Source: Aliishimia sp965656085 (GTDB lineage Bacteria > Pseudomonadota > Alphaproteobacteria > Rhodobacterales > Rhodobacteraceae). From it: a stretch of 64,000 nucleotides of DNA. This document shows positions 9,198 to 18,137 of the stretch, piece by piece; within the stretch, counting starts at the first letter, position 1; every line of letters starts with the position of its first letter. A program made the translations under genes and the position numbers. Location of the stretch: NCBI GenBank assembly GCA_965656085.1, contig CBFHJA010000002.1:62001-126000 (forward strand), in the 5' to 3' direction. The notes beneath the pieces were generated by a model. That model was not told the DNA's origin, did no database searches, and saw only the letters and a list, made by a program, of their open reading frames with translations.

Positions 9198-9411
9198 GAA
9201 TAGCTCCGTATCGTTCAGCCTCCTCTATATAAATTTAAGATAAGAAAAGAAATGATGATGTAATAGGATGGCTGATGTTGGTGGATTATTTGCTTATGCA
9301 ATAGGTTGTTCACCTGTAGACGTTGACGTGATGAGACCGTGTTTACAGCATGAATATCTTGGAAAACGTATCTCATACATAAGGTTAAGAGTCCTGCAAA
9401 CCGAAAAAGGA

Positions 9412-9420
9412 TGTGGACAA
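9412..9420 (-). promoter_or_regulatory. DnaA box (TTGTCCACA)
   Basis: Reads TTGTCCACA on the minus strand, one base from the consensus TTATCCACA. It faces the plus-strand copy at 9449-9457 in the oriC candidate. Confidence 0.55.
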
Positions 9421-9448
9421 AGCATTGACAAAGCAAAAGCTGATACAC

Positions 9449-9457
9449 TTGTCCACA
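9449..9457 (+). promoter_or_regulatory. DnaA box (TTGTCCACA)
   Basis: Reads TTGTCCACA on the plus strand, identical in sequence to the opposing box 29 bases away. A weaker relative, TTCTACACA, is on the minus strand at 9480-9488. Confidence 0.55.
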
Positions 9458-9599
9458 GCTGGCTTTTATCCTTGTCCCATGTGTAGAAATGGCGAAGAAG
9501 TTGGTTGAGAAGACGGCTTGACAGCCAACGTTTGTGAGAATGGCTATTATGAACCGAGCTGTTCCCACCTCATGCGCAATGTAGCCACAGGTTTTTCCC

Positions 9600-10199
9600 A
9601 TGTTCTTCCACATGATACTCGCTTCAGGCTCAGAGATCCGAGCGACCCTGCTGAGAAATGCGGGTCTGAGTTTCGACGTTATGACACCGCGTGTCGATGA
9701 AGAAATGATTAAGTCTTCGTTACGCGTCGACGGCGCCTCTCCGCGTGATATCGCCGACTGTCTTGCAGAGACAAAGGCGCGCAAGATCAGTGACAAGAAA
9801 CCAGACGAGATGGTTCTCGGTTGCGATCAGGTTCTTGATTTGGATGGCAACACGCTTTCTAAACCTCGAACACAAGAGGAGGCCATCGCCCAGTTGACCG
9901 GCATGCAAAACGGCCGTCATAACCTTCTCTCGGCCGCAGTGCTTTACCGCGACGGCGAACCACTTTGGCGACACGTTGGGAAGGTGACTTTGCACATGCG
10001 CCCACTTTCGCAAAGCTTTCTGGATAGCTACGTTGCTCGAAATTGGGAAAGCATCCGCCATGCGGTCGGAGCTTATAAACTGGAGGAGGAAGGCGTGCGT
10101 TTGTTCACGCGGATCGAAGGAGACTACTTCAACGTTCTGGGATTGCCGCTGCTGGAATTTTTGAACTACCTTACCCTCCGTGGAGACTTGGAAAGCTGA
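9600..10199 (+). CDS. maf: Maf-family nucleoside triphosphate pyrophosphatase
   Basis: A 199-residue Maf/YhdE-type protein. The N-terminal motif ILASGSEIR, the ETKAR segment and GCDQVL with its catalytic aspartate are all present. Members hydrolyse dTTP, UTP or modified NTPs to monophosphates and have been linked to septation arrest. The ATG at 9600 is used; an internal ATG at 9612 would give the shorter N terminus MILASGS and cannot be excluded. It is the first gene on the right of the origin candidate, and its TGA overlaps the aroE start. Confidence 0.9.
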   Translation: MFFHMILASGSEIRATLLRNAGLSFDVMTPRVDEEMIKSSLRVDGASPRDIADCLAETKARKISDKKPDEMVLGCDQVLDLDGNTLSKPRTQEEAIAQLTGMQNGRHNLLSAAVLYRDGEPLWRHVGKVTLHMRPLSQSFLDSYVARNWESIRHAVGAYKLEEEGVRLFTRIEGDYFNVLGLPLLEFLNYLTLRGDLES

Positions 10200-11029
10200 T
10201 GGCGGACAAAATTCCTCTTGCGGCTGTCATAGGACATCCGGTTGCGCATTCGAGATCGCCAAAGGTGCACCAACATTGGCTCGCCACACTTGGCCTGTCC
10301 GGATCCTATATTCCAATGGATGTTGCTGCACAGGATCTGGAGAGTGTGGTGCGGATAATGCCAAAAATGGGCTTCGTCGGCGCCAACGTGACGATCCCGC
10401 ACAAGGAAGCGATCATTGGTATTGCGGATTTGGTGACCGATAGGGCTACCGTGATTGGAGCAGCCAACACACTGATTTTTCGTAAGGATGGCAAGATTCA
10501 CGCTGACAACACAGACGGTTACGGTTTCATAGAAAACTTGCGCCAGAACGCGCCGGGATGGGATCCGAAGGTAGGCCCGGCCGCCATCCTCGGCGCGGGC
10601 GGTGCCGCGCGAGCAGTCATCGCGTCGCTTCTCAATGTAGGTGTGCCAGAAATCATGCTGGCGAACCGCACCCGTGTACGTGCAGAAAAGCTGGCAAGCG
10701 ATTTCGGACACCGTATAGTTGTGCATGACTGGGTTAAGTCCGGCAACATGATCGACGATGCGGCGTTAGTGGTGAACACAACATCCCTTGGCATGATCGG
10801 CAAACCGGACTTGCGTATTCCGCTCGACGGCTTGCGACACGGCATGGTGGTGACCGATCTAGTCTATACGCCACTCAAAACTGGCCTGCTTACCGCAGCA
10901 GAGAAAGCCGGGTGCGTTACGGTGGATGGTCTTGGGATGCTTCTTTATCAAGCCGTTCCCGGCTTTGAGCGCTGGTTCGGACAACGACCGGTCGTAGATA
11001 GTGCGGCCCGAGCTGCAGCGCTGCGATGA
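10199..11029 (+). CDS. aroE: Shikimate 5-dehydrogenase
   Basis: A 276-residue NADPH-dependent enzyme reducing 3-dehydroshikimate to shikimate in the aromatic amino acid pathway. The substrate-binding HSRSPKVHQHWL segment, the NVTIPHKE motif with the catalytic lysine, and the GAGGAARA nucleotide-binding loop are present. The start overlaps the maf stop (TGATG) and the stop overlaps the coaE start (ATGA). Co-transcription with maf, coaE and dnaQ is the usual alphaproteobacterial arrangement. Confidence 0.95.
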   Translation: MADKIPLAAVIGHPVAHSRSPKVHQHWLATLGLSGSYIPMDVAAQDLESVVRIMPKMGFVGANVTIPHKEAIIGIADLVTDRATVIGAANTLIFRKDGKIHADNTDGYGFIENLRQNAPGWDPKVGPAAILGAGGAARAVIASLLNVGVPEIMLANRTRVRAEKLASDFGHRIVVHDWVKSGNMIDDAALVVNTTSLGMIGKPDLRIPLDGLRHGMVVTDLVYTPLKTGLLTAAEKAGCVTVDGLGMLLYQAVPGFERWFGQRPVVDSAARAAALR

Positions 11030-11619
11030 GTTTCACGCTTGGCCTTACCGGATCCATTGGTATGGGAAAATCTACCACAGCCAAGCTATTTACTGAGGCA
11101 GGTTGCGAGGTGTGGGACGCAGATGCCGCCGTTCACCGCCTCTATGCGCCGGGGGGCGCCGCCGTTGCGCCATTGCAAGGGCTCTACCCTGAAGCAATCC
11201 GTGACGGCGCTGTGAACCGCGATGCGCTGAAGCAAATTTTATCGGAAGACCCAGATGCGCTCAGAACGATAGAAGCTATTGTTCATCCGCTTGTTGGACA
11301 AGACCGGGCCGCGTTTCTGGCGCAGGCCAAGTCCGATATTGTGGTTCTGGATATCCCGCTGCTCTTCGAAACAGGTGGTGAGACGCGTGTTGATGCCACC
11401 GTGGTTGTCTATGTCGACGCTGTCACGCAGCGCGCAAGAGTAATGGAGCGCGGCACTATGAGCGATGCGCAATTTGCGATGATACTCGCCAAGCAGGTGC
11501 CGTCAGATGAAAAGCGAGCGCGTGCGGACTATACAATAGAAACCGATACAATCGACCATGCCCGCGCGCAGGTTGCGGCGGTTCTCGCGGATATAAGGGA
11601 GAAAAGACTCAATGCGTGA
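11026..11619 (+). CDS. coaE: Dephospho-CoA kinase
   Basis: A 197-residue P-loop kinase that phosphorylates the 3'-hydroxyl of dephospho-CoA, the last step of coenzyme A synthesis. The P-loop is GLTGSIGMGKST near residues 6-17, and the conserved DADAAVH (substrate site) and IPLLFETG motifs follow. It overlaps aroE by four bases and dnaQ by eight. Confidence 0.95.
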   Translation: MSFTLGLTGSIGMGKSTTAKLFTEAGCEVWDADAAVHRLYAPGGAAVAPLQGLYPEAIRDGAVNRDALKQILSEDPDALRTIEAIVHPLVGQDRAAFLAQAKSDIVVLDIPLLFETGGETRVDATVVVYVDAVTQRARVMERGTMSDAQFAMILAKQVPSDEKRARADYTIETDTIDHARAQVAAVLADIREKRLNA

Positions 11620-12295
11620 AATCGTTCTCGATACTGAAACCACGGGTTTCGAGCCTGAGAGCGGCGACCGGATCGTCGAAATAGGCGCAGTGGAACTCTA
11701 CCAGCATGTGCCTACTGGGCGGACGTATCACCAATACATCAACCCCGAACGTACCATGCCGAAGGAGGCTTTCGAGGTGCATGGTCTGGGCGATGAGTTT
11801 CTTGCGGACAAGCCAAAATTCGCAGAGGTTGGGCAGTCTTTTCTCGAATTTGTCCAAGACGCGAAGCTGGTGATCCACAACGCCGCCTTTGACATGAAGT
11901 TTCTAAATGCAGAATTGCGCTGGATGGGATTGCCACTGCTTCCATTTGACCAGGCCATCGACACGCTGGAGATCGCGCGCAAGAGATTTCCCGGTTCTCC
12001 TGCGTCACTGGACGCTCTCTGCCGTCGCTTTGCAATCGACAACAGCGCCCGGACCTTGCACGGCGCCCTTCTGGACAGCGAAATTCTTGCTGAAGTTTAT
12101 CTTGAACTCATTGGTGGTCGCCAGCCTGACTTCGCTTTGAGCTTGAAAACCAACGTGCGGTCGGATGCCGTGACGGAGGTCTGGACTGTCCCTCCACGTC
12201 CGTCGCCCTTGCCGACGCGCCTCACGGAAGAAGAGCGCGCCGCTCACGAAGCTTTCGTCAAAAAGCTAGGACACGGCGCGCTTTGGTATTCATGA
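11612..12295 (+). CDS. dnaQ: DNA polymerase III epsilon subunit (3'-5' proofreading exonuclease)
   Basis: A 227-residue DEDDh exonuclease. ExoI is LDTETTGFEP (residues 5-14), ExoII is IHNAAFDMKFLN and ExoIIIe is LHGALLDSEILAEV, so all four catalytic acidic residues and the histidine are present. It proofreads for DNA polymerase III. The start overlaps the end of coaE. It converges on secB, with only about ten bases between the two stops. Confidence 0.95.
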   Translation: MREIVLDTETTGFEPESGDRIVEIGAVELYQHVPTGRTYHQYINPERTMPKEAFEVHGLGDEFLADKPKFAEVGQSFLEFVQDAKLVIHNAAFDMKFLNAELRWMGLPLLPFDQAIDTLEIARKRFPGSPASLDALCRRFAIDNSARTLHGALLDSEILAEVYLELIGGRQPDFALSLKTNVRSDAVTEVWTVPPRPSPLPTRLTEEERAAHEAFVKKLGHGALWYS

Positions 12296-12306
12296 TGCAG
12301 TAGAGT

Positions 12307-12813
12307 TTACGCGTCTGCGGCGGGAGCAGCTTCCGTGTCACCCTGTTCCTGCTGACGACGCGCGATCTCGTTGCGGTACATATTCAGGAAGTCGATGTTC
12401 TCGAGATTCAGCGGCGGAAAGCCGCCATCACGAGTGATATCGCTGACCACACGGCGCAGGAACGGGAAGATCATGCGCGGACATTCAATCAGCAGAAACG
12501 GGTGGAGTTGCTCATCCGGAACGTGCTCGACATGAAAAATGCCAACATAGTCGATTTCCAGCACGAACAGCACATCCTCGGAGCCCTTGGCCTTCGATGT
12601 GACGTTGAGCTTGATTGAACTTTCATACTGATTCTCAGCGCTGCGCTTCTTGGCGTCGAGGTTCACCTGCACCTGCACGTCCGGCTGGACATCGGAAGCC
12701 GCGCCCTTTTGTGCCATAATATTCTCGAAGGACATGTCCCGGACGAATTGTCCCAGAACACGCATTTGTACCTGTTGCGCTTGTTGCGCCGCGGCAGCTT
12801 GTTCGTCAGCCAT
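12307..12813 (-). CDS. secB: Protein-export chaperone SecB
   Basis: A 168-residue SecB homologue, the tetrameric cytosolic chaperone that keeps preproteins unfolded and hands them to SecA. Recognisable segments are VQVNLDAKK, YVGIFHVEHVPDE and LLIECPRMIFPFLRRVVSD. The alanine-rich ends are typical of alphaproteobacterial SecB. It is transcribed toward dnaQ, and its linkage to dnaQ near the origin is conserved. Confidence 0.95.
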   Translation of the reverse strand: MADEQAAAAQQAQQVQMRVLGQFVRDMSFENIMAQKGAASDVQPDVQVQVNLDAKKRSAENQYESSIKLNVTSKAKGSEDVLFVLEIDYVGIFHVEHVPDEQLHPFLLIECPRMIFPFLRRVVSDITRDGGFPPLNLENIDFLNMYRNEIARRQQEQGDTEAAPAADA

Positions 12814-12867
12814 TTGGAAACTCCGTTAAATCTGTCGCGAATTCCCTAGCAGACCCGTTCGCGACCC

Positions 12868-13368
12868 TCAATCCTTGGAAGCGTCATTCGCCCAGCCTGA
12901 GGGGCCTTTGTGGCGCCGGGGTTCGGGATCGACTTCTTCGAACTCTCCTTCGATGACGGTGTTATCTGTGCGTGACCTATGTCCGGTGTTGTAGGGACCC
13001 TGCCCGTGGCCGAAGCTCTGTACTTTCACCCGCTTGCGAACGGCTTGGAAAACAGCAGTGCGCACCGCTGGCACCAGAAGCGCGAATCCCACTGCGTCTG
13101 TGAAAAAGCCAGGCGTAAGAAGCAGCGCCCCGGAAAACAGGATCATGGCACCGTGCACGAGTGCTTCGGTCGGGTCCTGAAAATTGGACATTTGGGTGCG
13201 AAGCTGTGTTATTGCCAGCAGTCCCTGTTGACGCACAAGATATGTCCCCAAGAGTGCGGTCAGAACCACGATCCCAAGGGTAGACCACAAGCCGATCGCA
13301 CCGCCAACTTGAATGAATAGGGCGATTTCGATGAGCGGAACGCCGATGAAGGCCAATAAAAGCCACAT
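12868..13368 (-). CDS. fxsA: FxsA-family membrane protein
   Basis: Encodes 166 residues beginning MWLLLAFIGVPLIEIALF, with three to four predicted membrane helices and the characteristic N-terminal FxsA domain (GVPLIEI...GG, RQQG). E. coli FxsA suppresses F exclusion of phage T7 when overproduced; the normal role is unclear. I chose ATG 13368, which has an AGGAGA site 8-9 bases ahead; the longer in-frame version adds 17 untypical residues. The C-terminal tail is hydrophilic. It diverges from the Tim44-like gene. Confidence 0.85.
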   Translation of the reverse strand: MWLLLAFIGVPLIEIALFIQVGGAIGLWSTLGIVVLTALLGTYLVRQQGLLAITQLRTQMSNFQDPTEALVHGAMILFSGALLLTPGFFTDAVGFALLVPAVRTAVFQAVRKRVKVQSFGHGQGPYNTGHRSRTDNTVIEGEFEEVDPEPRRHKGPSGWANDASKD

Positions 13369-13472
13369 AGTAAAGTCTCCTTGCGGGGCACAGCCGGTGG
13401 ACTTGCCCGCTTCCCGCACCTACATAGGGATCAACTGCGAAACTTACCACTTGTGCCTGAAACGAGGTCTCA

Positions 13473-14135
13473 ATGCAAAATTCGCCGCTCTTGCAGCTGC
13501 TCGTACTGGCCGGGATTGCCGTTTTCCTGATCCTGCGCCTGAAAAGCGTTCTGGGCACCCGGGAAGGGTTCGAGCGCTCGGAAACGGCGCAGCCACCCGT
13601 CGGGCCCAGCCGTCGTCATGATTTCGAAGTGATTGAAGGTGGCCCCGACCATGACGTGATAGATCACGTGGATGAGGGCTCGCCAGAGGCCGATGCGCTC
13701 TACGCAATGAAATCTGCGGAGCCGAGCTTCTCCGTAAGCGAGTTTGTCGGCGGCGCCCGGGGAGCCTACGAGATGATTGTAATGGGCTTTGAACGTGGTG
13801 CCCTTGACGAGATCAAGCCGTTTCTTGCCGATGACATCTATGAAACCTTCAAAGACGTCGTTGAGGCGCGCGAAGAGCAGGGCCTGACAATCGACGCCGA
13901 GTTTGTTGGCGTACGCGAGGTCAAGGTCGTCGGTGCGACCTATGACGAGGACAGCCAAGAGGCAGAGATCGCGATTCGGTTCCTTGGCGAGCTGACATCC
14001 GCTGTGCGCGACGCAGATGGCAAGATCATTGAGGGCAGCGCGACCGAGATCAAGCGCCAGAAGGACACATGGGCCTTTGCGCGCCGTATGGGCACGGACG
14101 ATCCCAATTGGTTACTGGTATCCACAGACGCCTGA
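13473..14135 (+). CDS. Tim44-like domain protein (TimA type)
   Basis: A 220-residue protein with one N-terminal membrane anchor (about residues 5-23) followed by a Tim44/TimA domain (FVGGARGAYEMIVMGFERGAL, LADDIYETFKDVV). Mitochondrial Tim44 recruits Hsp70 to the import channel; bacterial homologues are inner-membrane proteins of uncertain role, proposed to act in membrane or periplasmic protein handling. It heads a run with mltA and an Smr-domain gene, an arrangement common in Rhodobacterales. Confidence 0.87.
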   Translation: MQNSPLLQLLVLAGIAVFLILRLKSVLGTREGFERSETAQPPVGPSRRHDFEVIEGGPDHDVIDHVDEGSPEADALYAMKSAEPSFSVSEFVGGARGAYEMIVMGFERGALDEIKPFLADDIYETFKDVVEAREEQGLTIDAEFVGVREVKVVGATYDEDSQEAEIAIRFLGELTSAVRDADGKIIEGSATEIKRQKDTWAFARRMGTDDPNWLLVSTDA

Positions 14136-15181
14136 TTCATGGCCTGTATTATGGCCTATGTACGGCAGCCTTGTTCTTCGGCATGACTTCCACGTCGGCT
14201 GCCGAAGAACCCAACGTGCAGAACACGATCCTGTCCTTCTCCGATCTTGATGGTTGGCAAGGCGATGACCATGCCTCTGCTCGCGACGTATTCTTGGTTA
14301 CTTGCCGTGATCGGCGTGAAGCCGATTGGCAAGCGCTTTGTGCCGCGGCTGAAGACATACCGGATGCGCGGCAATTCTTCGAGTTGTTTTTCCGCCCGGT
14401 CCTGATTGAGGACGGGCAGGAGATGCTCTTCACGGGCTATTTCGAGCCGGAACTGAGCGGTTCACGAACACGTTCGAGCCGATTTCGACACGCTGTCTAC
14501 CGTGCCCCGCCCGAGTCTGCGAACAAGCCTTGGTTGACACGGCGGCAGATCGTTGAGGGAAACTTCCTCGCGGGCCGGGGCTTGGAGATTGCTTGGGTTG
14601 ATGACCCGGTGGAGTTGTTTTTCCTTCAAATCCAAGGGTCGGGGCGCATACGGCTCACCGATGGCGGTGTCATTCGGGTGGGGTACGGCGGCAATAACGG
14701 GCATGCGTACCGCTCTATCGGACGCGAAATGGTCCGTCGCGGGCTCCTGCAATCCCATCAGGCGAGCGCCCGGTCGATCCAGAATTGGGTGCGCCGCAAT
14801 CCCGCAGCAGGGAAGGAATTGCTGTTTCACAACCCCTCCTTCGTGTTCTTTCGAGAAGTGAACCGGGTACCGGCCCATCTGGGACCGCTTGGCGCGATGA
14901 ATCGATCGATCACCGAGCTACGCAGTATTGCCGTCGATCCGCGCTACACCCCTCTTGGAGCCCCGGTCTGGATCGAGAAGGATGGCTCGGACCCGATGCG
15001 CCGTCTGATGATTGCACAGGATACCGGCTCTGCGATCAAGGGCGCACAGCGCGCGGATATCTTCTTCGGAACTGGCGATGAAGCTGGTCGGCTCGCGGGC
15101 CGTCTGAAAGATACCGGCCGCATGGTCGTACTCCTGCCGATCCAGCGCGCCTATGCACTCTTGCCGGGGAGCGGCCTATGA
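14108..15181 (+). CDS. mltA: Membrane-bound lytic murein transglycosylase A
   Basis: Peptidoglycan lytic transglycosylase with an MltA domain (MLFTGYFEPELSGS, IQGSGRIRL, VGYGGNNGH) and a C-terminal 3D domain (VDPRYTPLGAPVWI, QDTGSAIKGAQRADIFFGTG) carrying the catalytic aspartate. The reading frame is open from 14069, inside the previous gene. I favour the TTG at 14108 because it leaves a clear signal peptide (IHRRLIHGLYYGLCTAALFF followed by AA); ATG 14183 would lose it, and ATG 14069 would add untypical residues. Start uncertain, product secure. No lipobox is seen, so it is probably released or anchored otherwise. Confidence 0.88.
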   Translation: MVTGIHRRLIHGLYYGLCTAALFFGMTSTSAAEEPNVQNTILSFSDLDGWQGDDHASARDVFLVTCRDRREADWQALCAAAEDIPDARQFFELFFRPVLIEDGQEMLFTGYFEPELSGSRTRSSRFRHAVYRAPPESANKPWLTRRQIVEGNFLAGRGLEIAWVDDPVELFFLQIQGSGRIRLTDGGVIRVGYGGNNGHAYRSIGREMVRRGLLQSHQASARSIQNWVRRNPAAGKELLFHNPSFVFFREVNRVPAHLGPLGAMNRSITELRSIAVDPRYTPLGAPVWIEKDGSDPMRRLMIAQDTGSAIKGAQRADIFFGTGDEAGRLAGRLKDTGRMVVLLPIQRAYALLPGSGL

Positions 15182-15768
15182 GTGGCCGCAAGCCCCGTAA
15201 GGACGAACTTGAGCTTTGGTCGCGCGTGGCACAGACGGCGCGGGCGATACCGAAATCACAGAGTACGCCGGAGTATACGCCGCCGCCAAAACTCCGGGCG
15301 GCGTCCACAGCGGCTCCCGAGCCGCATGGTTCCGAGAAACGCTTCAAGCTCACCGGACGCGCAGGGCAAATGGCCCATGATCTTGTGCCTGAAGTCACCG
15401 AACGCCTGTCCGGACAACCGGTCCGCATGGACCGCAAGACGTTTCGAAACCTGCAAAGGGGCAAGATGCGGCCTGACGCGCGCATTGACCTCCACGGGAT
15501 GACCCTCGAGCGCGCTCACTCGGCGCTGACCCGTTTTATTCTGTCCGCTCATGTGTCCGAGAAACGTCTCTTGCTGGTGATTACTGGTAAGGGCAAACAT
15601 CGCGACACGGGCGGCCCGATCCCTGTGCGCCAGGGTGTTCTGCGACATCAGGTGCCCGAATGGCTGCGCTTGCCGCCGCTGTCGACAGCGGTGTTGCAGG
15701 TCACGACGGCCCATGTCAGCCATGGCGGGGCCGGTGCCTATTACGTGTATTTGCGCAAGTCCCGATAG
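15178..15768 (+). CDS. Smr-domain protein
   Basis: A 196-residue protein whose C-terminal half is an Smr (small MutS-related) domain: IDLHGMTLERAHSALTRFI, LLVITGKGKH and a final GGAGAYYVYLRK. Smr domains nick or bind branched DNA or cleave RNA; the function of these stand-alone proteins is unsettled. The N-terminal half is polar and probably disordered. The ATG overlaps the mltA stop (ATGA). Its 3' end overlaps the convergent MFS gene by 28 bases. Confidence 0.85.
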   Translation: MSGRKPRKDELELWSRVAQTARAIPKSQSTPEYTPPPKLRAASTAAPEPHGSEKRFKLTGRAGQMAHDLVPEVTERLSGQPVRMDRKTFRNLQRGKMRPDARIDLHGMTLERAHSALTRFILSAHVSEKRLLLVITGKGKHRDTGGPIPVRQGVLRHQVPEWLRLPPLSTAVLQVTTAHVSHGGAGAYYVYLRKSR

Positions 15769-16982
15769 CTAGGAACGCCGCTGCGGTATGTCAGAATGCC
15801 AAGGCTCATGCAGGCGGTTGCGACAAGGAAAAAGGACGCAACGCCAAGATATTGCATCTCAAGGCCCAGTCCCAGATCGATCAGCGCACCGGTCAGCAGT
15901 GGCCCGAGTGCTGAGCCCAGAACCATCACGGCGGCGGCCATCGCCTTGATCGCGCCCATATGCCGAGTGCCATAGAACTCAGCCCAAAACACATTCGGCA
16001 ATGTAGAATTCGCTCCTGCGGTAAGAGCAAGGCACGCAAACCCGATGGCGATCACACCAGAGCCCTGAGAAAATGAGAAGCACAAGAAAGCCGCGACCAT
16101 CGGCAATTGATAGAGAGGCAGGGTCCGCGCGCTGCCAAACCGATCCACCAGCCAACCCGACGCGATCATCGCCGCGACCGACACGGCAGTGTAAAGGGGG
16201 AACATCGATACCAGCGCAAGCTGACTCATCCCCTTGGTCTCTGCGAAATACGCATGATGGAAAAAGAACGCCGTGTTGAACGCGGAGGGTCCGAGAAGCG
16301 CGGGGATCATCAGCCAAAACAGCGGATGTGCAAGGACCTGTCCTCGGCTCCAAGGCCGATCCTGCATTCCGAGTGTGGCCCGACTTTCGATGTCATGCCG
16401 CGGGTTTCGCTCGGCTTTCAATGCCCAGAAGAGATAGGGCAGGCCCGCGCAGGTGATCAGCGCGGCAGCAAGCCACAACAGCCGCCAGTCGAGCACCGCC
16501 ATAAGGGCCACGAAGAGTATCGGAAAAACCAGTTCGCCGACTGTGAACCCCAGAGTGCACACCGCAAGGGCGCGCCCGCGCGTTGCGACAAACCAGCGCG
16601 ACATCGCGACTACAGCCACATGGCTCGCCATGCCCTGCCCGAAGAAGCGCAGCAGGCAAACCGAAAGAACCAGAAGGGCAGGCGCGGCATTGAACGCCAT
16701 GAACAGGCACGCACAAAAGAGCCCGATGAGCACAGCAAGCCCAAGAGAGCGGGTGCGGAACCTGTCGGCAAGCCCGCCCGCCCAAACCATCACTGCAGCC
16801 GATACGCCCGTGCCCAGCGCGTAAATGCCGCTCCATTCGCCATGGCTAAGGTTGAAATCATGGCGGATCGGTTCGGAAAAGAGTGAGATGAAGAAGGTCT
16901 GCCCGAACGAGGACAGGAAGGTGAGAAGCGCGCCCGCGCTCAGCCAGCGGGCGTTGCCCCGGATGAATTCGACCGTGTTCAC
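15741..16982 (-). CDS. Major facilitator superfamily transporter
   Basis: A 413-residue protein with about 12 hydrophobic segments and the loop 2-3 style motif GGLADRFRTRS. The resemblance is to the monocarboxylate/oxalate-formate-like branch of the MFS (CynX/YbfB-like), but the substrate cannot be deduced. The N-terminal segment ALLTFLSSFGQTFFISLF is the first helix. The start ATG overlaps the stop of the upstream lipoprotein hydrolase gene (ATGA at 16979-16982), so the two are probably co-transcribed. Confidence 0.85.
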   Translation of the reverse strand: MNTVEFIRGNARWLSAGALLTFLSSFGQTFFISLFSEPIRHDFNLSHGEWSGIYALGTGVSAAVMVWAGGLADRFRTRSLGLAVLIGLFCACLFMAFNAAPALLVLSVCLLRFFGQGMASHVAVVAMSRWFVATRGRALAVCTLGFTVGELVFPILFVALMAVLDWRLLWLAAALITCAGLPYLFWALKAERNPRHDIESRATLGMQDRPWSRGQVLAHPLFWLMIPALLGPSAFNTAFFFHHAYFAETKGMSQLALVSMFPLYTAVSVAAMIASGWLVDRFGSARTLPLYQLPMVAAFLCFSFSQGSGVIAIGFACLALTAGANSTLPNVFWAEFYGTRHMGAIKAMAAAVMVLGSALGPLLTGALIDLGLGLEMQYLGVASFFLVATACMSLGILTYRSGVPSYRDLRKYT

Positions 16983-18073
16983 CTGCGGCCTGCGACCGGG
17001 GTAACGGACATGGCGCGCCCGATGACGCGGGCGCTTCCAAGTAAAGATGCAGTTGCGGCGGTGTCTCCTGCGAGAAAGTCACTGTCAATGGAACGGATAC
17101 CGCGCAAGAGCCGGAGCAGGTCAGGGGATGTGCCCGGCAAGAAGTGGTTGGCGCGATCACCGCCTTCGAACGCGGTCACGTCGATGAAGAGGATTGGCAG
17201 ATCGTCCACGCGACTGAGATCGGAGATATTTCCCAGACGTTCCTCTTCCCCCCGAGCCAGTGCCGAGATGTTAAGCAGGCGGTCTCGTTCGGACTTGAAA
17301 ATGATGAAGGGGTCTGGCCAGTCCTCGAAATGCGCGGTTTGCGATCGGAATACGTCGATCCCCACGTCGGGCGACATAAGCACGACCGCCTCGAGCGATT
17401 CCGCGCTCCAGCCCGGATCTGTCAACTCCATCTGCCGCAAGACTTCCATGACCAGTCGGCCTCCCATGGAATGGCCGATCAGAGTGATGCGCCCGCCAGC
17501 GACAGCACGTTCCAATATCCGCAGCAGATCGGCCAGCCCATCCCGCGCAAAGAGCGCGCTTTCGGCATCGTACTCATAACCCAGTGGATTGCCACGGCTT
17601 GGCCATGAATAGGTGACGACGGGCCCCGCCCGCTCCGTGTCGACGGCCATTTGTGCGATCCTGAAGACAGTGTCGGAGAAACTATTGTTAAATCCGTGCA
17701 CGAAGACGGTCACATCGCGTCGATTTTTTCGTTGGGCAGCGCGGATGTCCCGTGCCAGCGCGGCCTGAAAGTCGGCAGGCGATGGGTATCGCGTCATTTG
17801 CGCGAGAGCAAAATCACGCTCTGGCTTCGGAGTTGCGCCGCCATCGGAGATTTGCCCTGGTATCCGGTTGGGTGGCAGGCTGACGGTGACGTCCAGCAGA
17901 TCAAGGCTGTCAGAGCGCCCGATCCCATAGTGACCATCGTGAAACTCCCGTGTCGTACCCACATACACCTTACGGCCCTCGCCGACGGTGAGAGCCTCAG
18001 GCACCAGAGGTGCTTCGATCCGGTCGGCGCAGGCGGTGAGCAGAACAAGGCCGGAAAGGAGGATGGCGCGCAT
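16979..18073 (-). CDS. Alpha/beta-hydrolase lipoprotein (DUF900 family)
   Basis: Encodes 364 residues starting MRAILLSGLVLLTACADR, a lipoprotein signal with lipobox LTAC, so the protein is predicted to be membrane-anchored outside the cytoplasm. The hydrolase core shows VFVHGFNNSFSD (oxyanion strand), the nucleophile elbow GHSMGG, and a late histidine. DUF900 proteins are serine esterase-like with unknown substrates. I trimmed the start from 18097 to the Met preceding the signal peptide. It pairs with the MFS gene downstream. Confidence 0.84.
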   Translation of the reverse strand: MRAILLSGLVLLTACADRIEAPLVPEALTVGEGRKVYVGTTREFHDGHYGIGRSDSLDLLDVTVSLPPNRIPGQISDGGATPKPERDFALAQMTRYPSPADFQAALARDIRAAQRKNRRDVTVFVHGFNNSFSDTVFRIAQMAVDTERAGPVVTYSWPSRGNPLGYEYDAESALFARDGLADLLRILERAVAGGRITLIGHSMGGRLVMEVLRQMELTDPGWSAESLEAVVLMSPDVGIDVFRSQTAHFEDWPDPFIIFKSERDRLLNISALARGEEERLGNISDLSRVDDLPILFIDVTAFEGGDRANHFLPGTSPDLLRLLRGIRSIDSDFLAGDTAATASLLGSARVIGRAMSVTPVAGRR

Positions 18074-18137
18074 TGGCGGGTGGTTCTCTGGGATCAAGAC
18101 CTTACAAGCGTAAACGGCTTCCGGCAGCGATACCAGA

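Larger units (their letters stand above)
9198..9599. other. oriC: Candidate chromosomal origin of replication (oriC)
   Basis: A 402-base gap without a convincing reading frame, between hemJ and maf. The left part (about 9220-9275) is AT-rich, a plausible unwinding element. The right part has two single-mismatch DnaA boxes facing each other (9412-9420 minus, 9449-9457 plus) and a weaker one at 9480-9488, plus a GAGTC (GANTC) methylation site at 9389-9393 inside a TTAA-N7-GCAA stretch resembling a degenerate CtrA site. The flanks (rho/mnmEG/rsmG/parAB with parS on one side, maf-aroE-coaE-dnaQ-secB on the other) match the origin neighbourhood known in alphaproteobacteria. Replication activity is inferred. 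Confidence 0.62.
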
